A DNA stretch of 64,000 nt from Kappaphycus alvarezii (lineage: Eukaryota > Rhodophyta > Florideophyceae > Gigartinales > Solieriaceae): positions 186,001-250,000 of the forward strand of contig NADL03000109.1 in assembly GCA_002205965.3 (NCBI GenBank), written 5' to 3'. The notes below the pieces were generated by a model. That model searched no databases. It was not told the origin of the DNA and saw only the letters and a list, made by a program, of their open reading frames with translations. Position numbers and translations under genes: made by a program. Below are positions 1 through 11,035 of this stretch, piece by piece (within the stretch, counting starts at the first letter, position 1; each line of letters opens with the position of its first letter).

Positions 1-425
1 GCAGCTCCGTAAACAAACCAGTAGCACTGATTGGTGGATCCGTAGCCAGTATGAGTGTTAGTACATGGCCTTTGTGGTGAGACTCTCTGCACAATTTGGA
101 CAAAATTACCCAATGAGGGAAGGCTAGATGGCATTTCAGTCTGGCAGTAAAAAAAATACAAACTAAGAAAACAGCTGTGGTCGTAGAAAATCAAGTTTGT
201 ACTGCTGCGCTGTATTGTAAAAGACCCACATATGGGCCTCGGCGTGAGGTTGAAGACTTGATACCGGTATTTTGATGTCCACCATTATGGAGCTGCTCAT
301 TGGACGCTGCGTTGGCGATGAGTCCATGGGATTGGACGGCTCTCCATAATTTACTTTAATTTGCTGAATATAATACAATCCATTAATTGTTTGCTAGCTG
401 GATTGAGGTATTTCTCGCCCTTTCT
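1..425. other. No gene recognised
   Basis: Short open frames on both strands show no motif, no repeat partner elsewhere in the window and no coding character that I can support. Confidence 0.5.
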
Positions 426-535
426 GTCGCGATCAACCGACTACAACTCAACCGCTCCTGGCTCGGATAGATTTTTTTCCCTTTTGAGGGCCGCTAGCCC
501 CCCTTTCCTGCTTGGTAAAGTCTTCTTCTTCTTCC
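426..535 (+). repeat. SINE-like short repeat with CTT tail, copy 1
   Basis: About 110 bp matches a second copy at 3798-3907 in the same orientation, with only a few changes. Both begin at GTCGCGATCAACCGA, share the block GAGGGCCGCTAGCC, and end in a (CTT)n run. A simple-repeat tail at one fixed end is typical of SINEs and of short LINE-mobilised RNAs. I could not see convincing polymerase III A and B boxes, so the SINE label is inference. It could also be a MITE fragment. Confidence 0.5.
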
Positions 536-746
536 TTCTTCTCTACCCGGAATAAGCCGCAGTAAGTTTTTGGTCGAAGAGATGTGGTTATCGAATTCAT
601 TAGCGGGGAAAACTGGGGGAAAAATCTGTACGGTAGGAGTAAGCACTCAGAGGCGCCAACGAGGCTGAGAAAACTTGGGGTGTGTTCATGATTGAAAAAT
701 AGGTTCGCTTGCGTTCATTAGCTCATCTCTCCACGCATCTTTATCT

Positions 747-2171
747 GGCCCCCCTACATAGTCTTCTCGGAAAATAGCCGTCCTGCATCCCTAATCAGTA
801 AAGCACCTTAATTTCCCCCGCCTGTAACTGGCGTCACTGTATGGAGTGACCCTACTTTCCAAATATTTTTCACGGGTTCCACATAAGCTGGATACCTACT
901 ATTACTCGTATGTAAACTAGCATTCCAAATATTGGACTACCCTAAACTTTTCCCCCTTAACATACGATATATCGGATAGATTTAATTGTAAATGATCCTC
1001 AGGAAAGATGGATCGTCAAAGGGCAGCGACACCCGCAAAAGTTTGTGTTTCCGCCCTCGACTTACGCGACAGCTCAGTCGACATCTGCTGTTCTTTCTCT
1101 CATGCATATCCATTTTTTTGCACTGCAGCAATTTGAATCTTGCTTGCAGTACTAAGCACATCACATGCGCAAGAATCGGAAAACGAGTCAAGTTTACAAA
1201 AACTTGTCACTTCTCGAGGGTTAGACCTCCCGATGAGCCAGGTGGACCAGCTGTGCGGAAGAACGGCATTCTATAGATCGGACATATCTTCTAAGAGTAA
1301 AACACCCAAACCTTCCCGGGGGTTCTATAAACGGCTACGTTTGAGGCAATTAATTTTATTCCGAATAAAGATGGCTGTGTGCGTTATTCAAATGCACATA
1401 CGAATTACTGGTGACAATTCTGTAGCATGCTGCTCGCCATGGTGTCAGTTGTTTACCTTCACAGCGGAAGAACCAAACGAGGACGCCACACGTTAAAATA
1501 CTTTCAGACAAATAAGCTGTACAGTAAGATGGCGACCATGTATCGACTCAAAAACAACCTTGAGAAAGCCTGGTTTGTTTGTTAACCTGAAAAAGAAGGG
1601 GGTTTCTTAAGGGACTTGATGGCAGTCAATGGCAAGGGGGGCTCTTGGGTGTTTTACTGCCTGATAGATATGGCGGTAACCCTATCACTTCATTCTAGAT
1701 ATCTTCAAAGTTCAGATACAATGTATCCCGGACTGTCAGTCCTCCAGACGATTGAAGTTCAGAAACCTCCAGGGTGGCTAGGGCAATGTGGCCATATGGT
1801 TGTCGGTGACTGGGTGACTTTCACGGCATTGAAACAGTTGCAAACGTACAGTTTTAGCATTTATCTTTGTCATTACCTCCTGGTAAGAAACGCCACGCTC
1901 CCCTCGTACTTTAAAACTCACAATAATTTCCCGTTCCAAGAAACGCCAATCAGCTCTCCATCTTGTTTCACTGGGTTCATAAGTACAAGCTTAGAATTCA
2001 TGCCAAATACTGTATATTTTGGGGTGGTTGCAAAGTTACCCATGCACTCATTTCTACATTTCTTTCCAATGTTCTGCGAGGTTAGGGTGCTGAACCAAAA
2101 GCGGGGGGGATTTGGGGTGCTTAACAGATTAGGGATGCAGGACGGCTATTTTCCGAAGACTAGGGGGGGGG
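747..2171. mobile_element. Candidate terminal-inverted-repeat unit
   Basis: The left arm at 747-820 is the reverse complement of the right arm at 2101-2171, close to 90% identical by eye, and both contain the block CGGAAAATAGCCGTCCTGCA. The arms end in C/G runs. About 1.28 kb lies between them and codes for nothing I recognise, although it holds two copies of the Rep-2 motif. A 209-residue open frame at 1616-2245 crosses the right arm into Rep-1 and is probably spurious. This may be a non-autonomous DNA transposon or simply an inverted pair of older repeat fragments. No flanking target duplication was found. Confidence 0.35.
1272..1318 (+). repeat. Rep-2 short dispersed repeat
   Basis: This copy carries the shared core AGAGTAAAACACCCAAACC preceded by an ATATCTTC block. 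Other copies lie at 30134-30177 (plus) and, on the minus strand, at 41407-41537, 50571-50618 and 50761-50880. A weaker copy in the minus sense lies near 1643-1676. Confidence 0.55.
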
Positions 2172-2721
2172 TCTGTGTATTGGAGAGTGAAAAACGTGGT
2201 GCTCCGCTATTGGGTGTGTCATTTAGGACACGTACCGGTAGCTAGGACAACTCATTCCTCATCCTCTCTCTAAACTGCAGAACTCATAAAAAGTTTGTCC
2301 AATTAACATTGTTACTATGGACAGTGAATACGGAGGCTTGGCTACGCGTCAATGTACAGTACTGTACTGTACGTACACACCACTGTCGTTAATAACCGCC
2401 TCTGCCCCTAAATTAATTAATAAAGCACCAAAGCAACCTCCCTGTACTACGCCTAGCTTGAGCGCAATACTGATATATTTAGAAACCGAGGAATCAACGG
2501 ACTGCCTCCTTTTTACACCGTTTCATTCAATTTCTAAACATATCCTCAGCACGATTCAGATACAACTTTCAACTATCATCGTTCCACACAGGACCACGTA
2601 CCTGGCCCGTGAACTAGCACAATGCAGTTGATCATCAAATATCATGAAGCAGATAAACACTCATCGATTATCCGGATCATTTTCAAACAGGAAGCAGTGT
2701 CAATCGAGAGGGAGGGGTCAT
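2148..2721 (+). repeat. Rep-1 copy I, first part
   Basis: The first 200 bp matches 16690-16900. The block from about 2370 matches 31840-32010, and the block from about 2555 matches 39310-39472. A 220-bp segment present at 16990-17240 and 31610-31850 is absent here. Identity is roughly 80-90% by eye. No coding function was recognised. In the copy at 16.7 kb this repeat continues directly from a LINE reverse transcriptase, so part of it may be a LINE 3' half. Confidence 0.6.
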
Positions 2722-3142
2722 GAAACAGAGAAGGAGGCAGCCGGGGCGCTGCTAAAGGAGGTAGAGACGATGGAAATATGTTTCAGAAAGTTGGGGGCAA
2801 AGGGTGTATGGAGTGTACTGGATTCCCACAAGAATCCAGATGAGCCCCCGGTTTATAGACAGTGCGGTAGCTTTACTCTAGAAATTCTATACTTTTTAGC
2901 TCAGTAAAATTTACTAGAAAGTAGAGGTGAAACTATAGAATTGTACTATTTAGAATATAACTACGTAAATAAAACGACGACGTAGGCTTCACGTCAAATA
3001 AAACCATTGAAGAAATCATATTTCTAATTCATTCAAGACGATACAGTTTTTCTGTTACATCACTGTTTAATAGAGAATTGGAATAGCGGCAGCGAACAAG
3101 TCTCTATTTCACAGTGTCTAACAAAGACATTGCTACAGATCA
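2722..3142. other. About 420-bp segment absent from the other Rep-1 copy
   Basis: Rep-1 copy III runs uninterrupted from GGGGTCAT to AATAGAAAG at 39465-39480. In this copy the two halves are separated by about 420 bp bounded by TCAT on both sides. That fits an insertion with a 4-bp target duplication, or a deletion in the other copy. The segment is AT-rich in its second half and encodes nothing I recognise. Confidence 0.45.
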
Positions 3143-3222
3143 TAATAGAAAGTAATCAGTACGAAACTGAGTACAGTATTGAGGAATGTAGATGAGTCCC
3201 TGCTCTTCGCCTAGCAGTAGAC
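3139..3222 (+). repeat. Rep-1 copy I, second part
   Basis: The sequence starting CATAATAGAAAGTAATCAGT matches 39471-39555. Similarity stops near 3222 and resumes at 5299, so the intervening 2.1 kb is extra relative to copy III. Confidence 0.5.
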
Positions 3223-3797
3223 CTTTAGCGAAAATACTCATTTTCTCTATACGACAAGAGAAAGTACAAAAAAAGGAGTGTTAAACACGAAATAGCAGTG
3301 CGCCAACGTAACATCCAAGTATGATATAGTACAGAAATTTAATAAAAGAAAATTTAGTTTTTGCTAAAATTCTATGGGTTTCAAAAACAGATTTAGTAAT
3401 AGTGCAAAGGGTACAGCCAAATTGTAAAATATTCGAGTATTTTGTAAAAGCTTGTCTTTACGCATGAATCGATGATGTTTAGTTCTCTGCCGTCCCGCAG
3501 GACTACGATGTTACCGTCATCAGCCCCCACTACGCTCCATTTGCCCAATAGCGGTTCAGCACGCCCCCCGCCTGCCCTTATTGCATCTGAGCGCGCTAAA
3601 TCTCTCTCCGCTATGGCCATCTCTGCGCCGAACTATGTATCGACTTCCACCAGATGGCTTTCGATATATACGGGTCTGCCGAACGAGGTCTGTCTAGAAT
3701 TGCTGAGTACATCGCTCTGCGGAAATGGAGTAGCCCTGCCTTCGAGCGCGATCGCTTGTTCACGATTATCAGTTCACTCATACAATGAAGAACTTCA

Positions 3798-3907
3798 GTC
3801 GCGATCAACCGACGACTACTCAACCGCTCCTGGCTCGGATAGATTAAATCCCCTTTTGAGGGCCGCTAGCCCCCCCTTTCCTGCTTTATAAAGTCTTCTT
3901 CTTCTTT
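3798..3907 (+). repeat. SINE-like short repeat with CTT tail, copy 2
   Basis: Direct-orientation partner of 426-535. It shares both ends and the CTT tail and differs at a handful of positions. It terminates an unrelated plus-strand reading frame. Confidence 0.5.
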
Positions 3908-4127
3908 ACGCACGAAAAGTTTATATCAATTGGTTTATACGGTTTCCACTGCAGGAACCGACTATAGGGCTCGGAACTAATCGGATGATCCACGTCGTTC
4001 ACGTGCAGCGGCGTGAGCGAGTAGATAGCTATCGCGATAGACGACCATATGATGCAACTAAGGCGCTGCTACGCACACCGGCGCCTCAAGCCTGCATTCG
4101 TATTAAACCTCCGCGCTATTCACGGGA

Positions 4128-5152
4128 TTAACTCCTCAAGAAAAACAACAGTTCATGGGACAGGCGCATCGAGAGAATAAAACGCGATCGGTTGAAACGT
4201 AAAGTCCGGAGCTCGGGTCGGGGTGTCGGATGGTGCACGGAAGCGGCGCGAAGGCTGCGTTCCAGGTCCCGTACCTTGTCACGGTACGCAAATACAGCAG
4301 CTCCGCCATCGGCCGAGGTGGCCTTGGTGCGGACGGCTTCTTTGAACGGGGAGCCGACGGTAATTTCACACCCGAAAGGCCGTGTCTCTTCGTTGCTCGG
4401 ATCTGTGGGGAGGTTTACAAGGATGTACGCGGGCGGAAGCTTTGTGCCAGGGATGAGGAGAGGCATTTCGTATTGACAGTCAAGAAAGAAAGAAGTGTAA
4501 TGCATTCAGTATCTACTGAGCCGGGCGACACGGAATAAATGGTATGCTAGCGCGTTGCGGAGGGCGTTCTGACGGTGTGTACGGCCAAAAACGGCATAGC
4601 AGAGGTCGGCCGCGTGATCGCGAGGGGTCCATGCTTCGCTTGCAATGCTGACAGGTTATCGGGAGTGAGTCGGTGTAGACCGGTAATCCGAAGTGACGGG
4701 ATAGCATGACGGTCCAGTGGGCTCTCGACACCTTGTTAGCATTGGTACGGTGGGCTTGGCGGAAGGCGGCGGCGGGGCTGTGTCGGAAGGCAAGGCCACG
4801 GATCCGGCGCCTGATTTCGTCGGCACTGTGTTGATCCGGGCTGGGGGAGGCTGCCCATGCGTCGTCTTGCCAGAACGCCTTGGCCTAGGCCTCGTGCTGC
4901 ACCCTATTTAGTTGAGCTTGGATGTTGGTGAGTGTAGCAGCAAGGGCGTTGGGGTCAAGAGGTCCCAGGTTAATGGAGTTCGTGCGTCCAGGTATTCCAA
5001 GGCAATACTGGCGGAGAGACGACCGCGCTTGGGCAAGGAGCTAGGAAGTACAGTAGCGCTCGTATGGATAAGGGGGCTTCTGCAATGCTTGGTTTATCCG
5101 ATAGCTGAGCCAGTAGTATTTCCCTTGGTAAATGTGGTTTTACTGCATCCAA
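4128..5152 (-). pseudogene. LINE fragment L4: zinc-ribbon and restriction-like endonuclease end
   Basis: Two overlapping minus-strand frames carry the C-terminal signature of LINEs that use a restriction-like endonuclease. The frame at 4513-4731 has the CxxC of the zinc ribbon (CQHC), and a neighbouring frame has the following His/Cys half and a THRQNALRNAL helix. The frame at 4128-4505 continues with MPLLIPGTKLPPAYILV and a FGCEITV strand, where the catalytic Asp residues of this nuclease normally fall. The two halves are out of frame with each other, so the gene is broken. The region 4740-5152 has weak coding character only. Family assignment rests on my recognition of the motif order, not on a search. 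Confidence 0.55.
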
Positions 5153-5298
5153 AATAATTTCTTGTGTTTTTGTGCAAAAAGTTCGTGTTTACGTATATTC
5201 TTTCTCTTTATTGTGTTAAATTCGGCCATCAGTCAAAAGGCCTGTCATTTCTATAATGTCGGCCATCTTAGGTATTTACTCAATATTTGAATTGGAGA

Positions 5299-6030
5299 TC
5301 TAGTGGAAACAGTTCAGAGAGCGGTTCAGATAAAATATAACGAGTTGGCTTCGCATACATCAACTGGGATGAGGGCCCAAATTAAACGATTATCAAATGC
5401 AGTGAGATAAGACCATTAGTCCCTTTTCAAGTGACTTGACGGGGAATCTGAAAGGAGAAAAAAGCACTTACAACCGATAGGTGCGAACTGAATGTTTCCG
5501 CACAGTCATAAGTGCTCCTGCGACTTATCAGCACAGATCTGAAATGAGTCACCGTAAGCACTTTAGATCCCACGGTATGCTATCAGGTTACGACCAATGA
5601 TTTTTCAAGCTCCCATTGATCCCAGGCACGGTGGGATGCTTGGATAGCTCGATAATAGCGTTGACCTTAAAGAGGGTGCCTCCCAAAGCAGAAATACAAA
5701 ATTTCCGTCATATAATGACACAGATCCCGAAGCTCGTCTTTCCTCCATCCTTCGATAGAAACTAATTCGCAATAATATACCATAGTACAAATACGGTACC
5801 TCTCTTTTTGGAATATTTCCTCACTATTTCCATTTTCGGAAGCACTGCCGCAACCTCCATTTTGCTCTAGCACTCCGAGGGCACCGACCCTCTCAAATCC
5901 GCAGAGATCAACAAATTCTTCAGATACCCGCGTATCTTACATTTGCAGTTGAAATCAGACTCTCTCCCCACCGTCAGCACCTTCCCGCCCATAGCAGCGA
6001 AGCAGCTAGATATTTGGTTGCCCTAATTTC
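5299..6030 (+). repeat. Rep-1 copy I, third part
   Basis: Collinear with 39560-40515. Long blocks such as GTGAGATAAGACC, GCGTTGACCTTAAAGAGGG and CAAATCCGCAGAGATCAAC are shared. The other copy carries an extra duplicated stretch around 40110-40260. In that copy the similarity stops about 35 bp before the start codon of a small candidate gene. Here nothing similar to that gene follows. Confidence 0.65.
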
Positions 6031-6235
6031 GAGCCAGCCCTTTTGAAAATTGGAAAAATAATTTGAGAAGTATTGGAAAACTATTTAATTGGTTTTCCTA
6101 TCGAATAGAGTGATGAAAATTGTGGAACAACTTTTTATCAGAGTTCAAAGCACCCATACCTTTCTCCCTCAGGCTCCTCGCCCGAGATGACCCTACAGTT
6201 GGCTTCCATGTCAACCCACGGAAGCCACAGATCTT

Positions 6236-6545
6236 TTGGCCTCACATAATACCTCCGGATCGAGCAGCTATCGTAGCGTAAATCAATCTCACCGAATGTT
6301 CACGGGACAGCTTTCTGTTGCTCAGGGCCTCCATTGGCAACAGATCGTCCATGGAGAGTTTTCATCGATCCAAGGTTGCCCATTACTGGCGCACCCTGGA
6401 CCGCCTCCTCTCTGTCCGTGACGTCCACGCCCGGTTCAACATGCACCGTATTTGTGCCTCGGCATACCTCCTATCGCATGTATTGGATGATTTGTGTGTT
6501 GATCGTGCCCTCTTCTGGCCGTTGCTTTTACTCGAAATGTGTCGA
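6236..6545 (+). pseudogene. LINE fragment L5: reverse transcriptase thumb region
   Basis: Overlapping plus-strand frames include LLSVRDVHARFNMHRICASA. This aligns with the segment of LINE L1a reading LRDLDDAQLAFHLHRFCANA, which lies about 90 residues after the YADD motif. No palm motif or nuclease is present, so this is an isolated scrap. It ends where the copia B LTR begins. Assignment rests on about 30 aligned residues. Confidence 0.45.
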
Positions 6546-6551
6546 ATAATG

Positions 6552-6813
6552 TGTTAATTGATGCGGTATTTTTTCCCAATCAAAAGAGTTTATTCTTTGA
6601 AAATGCACTCTCTTAATTGAAGCATACCCTCGAGGATACAATACACTTCAATACAAAATAATAAGGCTGACTTGCACTACTAATTATCAAGGATTAGACT
6701 TCCACTAATAATTATCAAGGAGTATATTATGTAGTGCATTTTTAATTGTACTACTGCAGCAAAAGTTACTATTCACTCCTTGGTGCTCATTGAATAGAAG
6801 TCACTCTCCAACA
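6552..6813 (-). repeat. Copia B LTR (3' LTR)
   Basis: Read on the minus strand this 262-bp block starts TGTTGGAGAGTGA and ends CAATTAACA, giving a TGTT/AACA inverted terminus. It has an AATAAA signal (plus-strand TTTATT near 6590) close to its end. A purine-rich GAAGAGGCG stretch lies just upstream of its start, where the polypurine tract should be. A related boundary, GAAGGGCG followed by TGTCGGAGAGTGA, occurs at 8505 for copia A. Confidence 0.6.
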
Positions 6814-6839
6814 CGCCTCTTCGAGTTGGTGTTCACAAT

Positions 6840-7760
6840 TTTAAGCAAATTTTTATGGTGGCTAATCAGCTCGGAAGATAACGTTGTCGTTAAGAAATAA
6901 GCTTTGGAACTCTGAGAAGGAACGCAAAGGAATTCGCACTCTTTTTCTCAGCTGCTTCAAGAACTTGATAATATTTCAAAGAAATGTGTGCACATGTCGG
7001 AGGCCTGGTACTCGAGTTGTCCACTTGATTTTCCCCAAGTTGTCCTGAAATATTTTGGTAGGATTTTTGCCACCAAACCATGTTTTTTAGCACACCCATG
7101 TCCACCAAAAATCTCGAATACATGAGGATAAATCTATGAATTCAACTTCTGCTGTCAATAGGGCAACATTTGTCTGCTTTTTAGACATCCGAATCACTGG
7201 AGACTCATTGAAGGTAGCCAGCAATGCTGACTGTGACTTTCTTTGCTTCTCATTGCGACCTCGGTCAGCGCCTGGATACACTTCCGTTGAGGTCTTCTCG
7301 GAACCTTTTTCAATAATAATGCCGAAGTCCATAGTTCAAATCAAGTAACAAATGACAAAATTCATGTATTCAAATGCAGTGGGCTGCTGGTTCATTAAAC
7401 TTTGCTTTTCAGATACAGCCGTATCAATCTCTACTCTGGTTCTAGTCGATAGATAGATAGAGAAGGGACCTGAAAACTTCTCTGTACGGCGTGCGTTCAA
7501 TTGCTTCCTTCTCCGTTGGAAAACAAGGGTTTCTTGGCTTCATAAAGTACTTGTCCCACAGGAAGTTGGGACGCTTTCAGCTTCGACGTGCTCATTCCGC
7601 ACATTATATGATGATTGATGCATGAAGACTGCGAAAATGAAAAGAATGGTCCAAGGTCCTCGATGTGCACCATGGGGAAATAACAGAACAGATTACTCAG
7701 TGAACTGTAGAACACCCTTTCCGTTCTTCAACTTTACTGCGTAGAATGGGAGGAATGAAT
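6840..7760 (-). mobile_element. Ty1/copia fossil B, RNase H end
   Basis: Minus-strand frames contain the end of a copia polymerase. A segment reading SKLKASQLPVGQVLYEAKK matches the equivalent segment of copia A. It is followed by the RNase H signature with MSKKQTNVALLTAEVEF, and by a final region before the 3' LTR at 6552-6813. Parts present: the end of reverse transcriptase, RNase H and the 3' LTR. It is a broken, 5'-truncated fossil with several breaks and looks old. It belongs to the same family as copia A. Confidence 0.65.
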
Positions 7761-8038
7761 ACTTTATTCTACAGTGCTCCAACTCTAGATGGTCTGTAGT
7801 CTCCGTTCGTGCTCTCGGACACAACGCTGATTATTACTGCTTAAGATAAGAGAGATTCAACTGTGCATGCAGGCTGAGACAGGATGGGTAAATAATTTCG
7901 TGTGAAATACTCATTTCATTAGAAGCAGAGACAGGGGCTTCACCGCACAAGCCCGGATATCCAGGCAATGGGTAGCAACGGAGGAACGGACTTTTTGACG
8001 TCACATTAGTCAATAATCTTGCACCCTACAATAGGAGA
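7761..8038. other. No gene recognised
   Basis: Sequence between copia B and an orphan frame. Nothing was recognised. Confidence 0.4.
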
Positions 8039-8347
8039 ATGCGTACTTTCAACCCACTCACTCCCTTAACGCAGCCATCTCCGCCAAACGCAGAAGGTAT
8101 GAACCACTGGTTGCGACCGCTGCTAGACGAAGGCTTCTACCCATCTAAATATACATCCTTGGAGGCTGAAACCCAGACGCGTACGCGGCTAACCGATTTC
8201 GCGCGGAACGTGGCTGTTCGAGCGATGGAGACCGGTGGGATGGTCAGACAAAGGCACGCTGCTGCAGTCATGTCATGTCTAACGCAGGATGCCTGCTTTA
8301 TGGCATTGAGCCAGCCCTGTAAGGATTGTCATTTAATGTTACGAATC
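8039..8347 (+). CDS. Orphan open frame, possible exon
   Basis: A frame of about 100 codons starts with ATG after a pyrimidine/AT leader. It stays open with ordinary residue composition, including an Arg/Ala-rich helix-like segment TRLTDFARNVAVRAMETGG and three Cys near the end. It runs into ATCA|GTGAGT at 8348, a good 5' splice-site match, just before a stop. No family was recognised. It sits between copia A and copia B and may be an exon of a disrupted host gene, a scrap of another element, or chance. The candidate copia A LTR (8338-8505) overlaps its last codons. Confidence 0.2.
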
Positions 8348-8505
8348 AGTGAGTAATTATTCCGCATAACGCATTAGAGGCGTGTACATAACCGACTACG
8401 TCCTCTGTGAATTAAAATAACCGAAAATTTTCCCCAGTTCATTACCTGTCACAACATTTGCACGTTATCTGATGTGATGCACTTCGATTATCTCACTCTC
8501 CGACA
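8338..8505 (-). repeat. Candidate copia A LTR
   Basis: On the minus strand the block starts TGTCGGAGAGTGAG after a purine tract GAAGGGCG, exactly as at the start of the copia B LTR. A possible end CGTAACA lies at 8338, giving about 168 bp. The left end is uncertain. Confidence 0.4.
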
Positions 8506-8689
8506 CGCCCTTCTCGCGGTAAGGTCGATAATACTGATATTTCACTCTATGAAATCCCCTCTAGAATTATTTTTGATGATATTGAGTAGTTCTGGATGAC
8601 TACATATGAGATCTGATGGCAAAATCTTAGTCAAAGAGTCTCCCTTCTTTTCTTTAGAAGGAACATACTGGGTCTCTGAATCCTTGTAG

Positions 8690-11035
8690 TATGTTCACTC
8701 TTTCACATAGTTGTACTTGATAGCAATATGTTATACATGCCGAAGCCCTGGTACATTTGTAATCCAGTTATTAGCACCCATGTTGTCTTGGTAAACCATT
8801 GTTGGTTGTTTGTCACCAAATCCAAGTTCAGCAAGCACTGCTCATGGCCATGCCAAATTCTGAACACATGAAGAGAGAGAAACAAACTCTAATTCTGAAT
8901 TGATAGAGCGGTGCTAGTTTTCTCCTTAAAAATCCAAACGAACGGTGTTCCCTTGAGCGGCAACACTATACCAGAACTAGATTTGCGGAATTCTTCATCC
9001 CTGCCGCAGTCTGCCTCTGATTATTCACAAACACTGGCACAAACAACCCCCTTCTCGATACCCAGGCCAATCGTCTTGGCACCTTTTACATGGCGTATCA
9101 AATACCGCATTGCATTTCAGTATCGTGGAGCTGTGATGCCATCGAATTTTTCAAGGAGCGAAAATGTAGCTGATATGTCCGGCCTGGTGCGGCCAGCAAA
9201 ATAGAGAAAAATTCAAGTAACTCGCGGTATGGATTTCCTATCTTCCTAGACTGTTCTTTGTTCCTAAGCACAGTCCTCTTTTCGTACAACACATGACCTA
9301 GTGGTAGGGGAGCTTTGACTGCCTTTGCTCCAATCATGTTCGTAGATTCAAAATATATGGGTGTATGGAAAATTTGACGCAGATGCAAACGTCCTGTTAT
9401 CTTCAATCTTCAGACAAGTAAGAAACATAGTCTACGAAGGGTTTTTTTCAAAAAAAGTTGGCAATAGCAAGCTTCACATACGCGATTAATTTTTGGTTTC
9501 CAAGTAGCCCCATATGACCGACGTATCATAGGAGGAAAACCATCTCGTCGAATTTGCATAGGACGAACACACACCCATTCATTTCAAGCTGCCTAAATCC
9601 AATCGATTTTAGCTGCCTAAAACGTTCGGTGTATCAAAGCTTTGGTGCCTTTCATAGTAGTATAGTCTTCTGAGAAATCGCGCAATTCCACTGCATGCCC
9701 CATTAATTCGGGATACACAAGGAAACCTAATCAAAACAAGAGTTTCATCATGTAGCTTGACATGTAAACATGCACTATTGATATCAAGTTGTTCCATAGA
9801 CCGATTGAAGGCGCAAGCTAAGATCATGACAATCTGACTATTTCCATGCAGACATCGGTTGCATAGAATTCAGACGGATAACATCCCTTGGTGTTCTGCA
9901 TATTACGTCCAGCCACGAGACGGGTCTTGAATCTAGCTGGGTTACTGTCTGCACCACGCTTATGTTTCAGGATATTATCTGCTTGGATCGCCTAACCTCC
10001 TCCGTTATTTCAGACGGAGTTGCTATTTCGGATTTCCATGTATCAGTTGAGATCAAGTGATATATTTCTTCCTCTATAACCTTTTTCCAAAATTATTTCT
10101 CTTCACTTGATAGAGATTGTTTAACAAGTGGTTCTTCATTGGTCTATATAGTATCAGGAAGTACAGTGTTCACGGGAATCGAATTAGGGAGCTCCACATT
10201 TTCGTTCACATCATCAAACAAGATATGTTCAAACATGCCAATGTCTGGAATAAATCCATCATTATTAGATCGTACTCTAATGTATCCTGAGTATTTTTGC
10301 GGTATTCACTGCTGCAATCTATATTGTTCCACATATTGTTACTTTCAGAGTCAGTAAGGCTTCCATTGATATTTGAATTCCCTTCTGCAAGTTCTTCCAT
10401 ACCGATGAGTTCGTTCTCGAATAATTTAACATTCTTTGTACGTTGCACTCCTTTCTTTGTCAAAATAAAATATGTATCCCCATTTTCGTGTCCCACATTG
10501 ATACCAGTACCGAGTAATGTAGAGAGTTTTTTAAACTTATGTCTCATACCTTGATCAACTAGACACATTTTTTTGTATCCTAACACACGAAATGCTTTGT
10601 GGAGGGTGAGTTTGTGCCAAACACAGCCTCTTACAGTGAAATCCTGATTCACTGTGGGGAATTATTTTCTTGCTAGCACAGCTTGTTTTATCGCGTATGG
10701 CCAATACTGCAATGGAAGAACAGAATCGGAGAGAGATGTGCAGGCATCGTTGACAATTACTTCTTTCGTTCGTTCCACTACACCATTTGATGCAGATGTA
10801 TAGGATAAAGTGAGGTCGAACTCTACCCCATCTTTATTCAAAATCATTCTCCATGACTGAACTCCTTACTATCATCCAAATGTACTTATTTCACCTTACA
10901 TTTGGATTGGAGATCGAAACATTTAGGGAAATCGAGTAGAACTTCTGTTGCATCAGATTTATGGTTGATGGGTTTAGTATGATTAAGACGAGTAGCTTCA
11001 TCCACTTAAGTCACCACATACCTTTTCGATCGCTA
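8690..11035 (-). mobile_element. Ty1/copia fossil A, integrase to RNase H
   Basis: Minus-strand order fits a copia polymerase. Integrase core remnants lie at 10660-11035, including NGVVERTKEVIV. The integrase C-terminal part is at 10206-10652 (GYKKMCLVDQGMRHKFKKLS), and a linker leads into reverse transcriptase near 10090. The reverse transcriptase core is at 9609-9830 (MEQLDINSACLHVKLHDE), with palm and connection pieces at 9098-9560. RNase H and the tail are at 8700-8900. It is broken, with many breaks spread over all frames, and clearly old. Gag and protease are not seen. The 3' LTR probably starts at 8505. Confidence 0.7.

Larger units (their letters stand above)
3223..5298. other. 2.1-kb composite insert in Rep-1 copy I
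   Basis: This block is missing from the collinear copy at 39.5 kb. It contains the second CTT-tailed short repeat (3798-3907) and a decayed LINE C-terminus on the minus strand (4128-5152). The stretch 3223-3797 has short frames without recognised motifs. One minus-strand frame reads GADDGNIV near 3500, recalling a LINE palm motif, but support is too short to call. 3908-4127 shows nothing. Confidence 0.4.

Noticed and set aside
1616-2245. 209-residue open frame, the longest in the first 10 kb
   Set aside because: It crosses an inverted-repeat arm and the start of Rep-1, has no motif, and the matching part of Rep-1 at 16.7 kb is not open in this frame.
3472-3620. Minus-strand GADDGNIV resembling a LINE palm motif
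   Set aside because: Similarity to L1a covers only about ten residues and the flanks do not align, so it may be chance.
7448-7463. GATA microsatellite
   Set aside because: Only about four units, too short to be informative.
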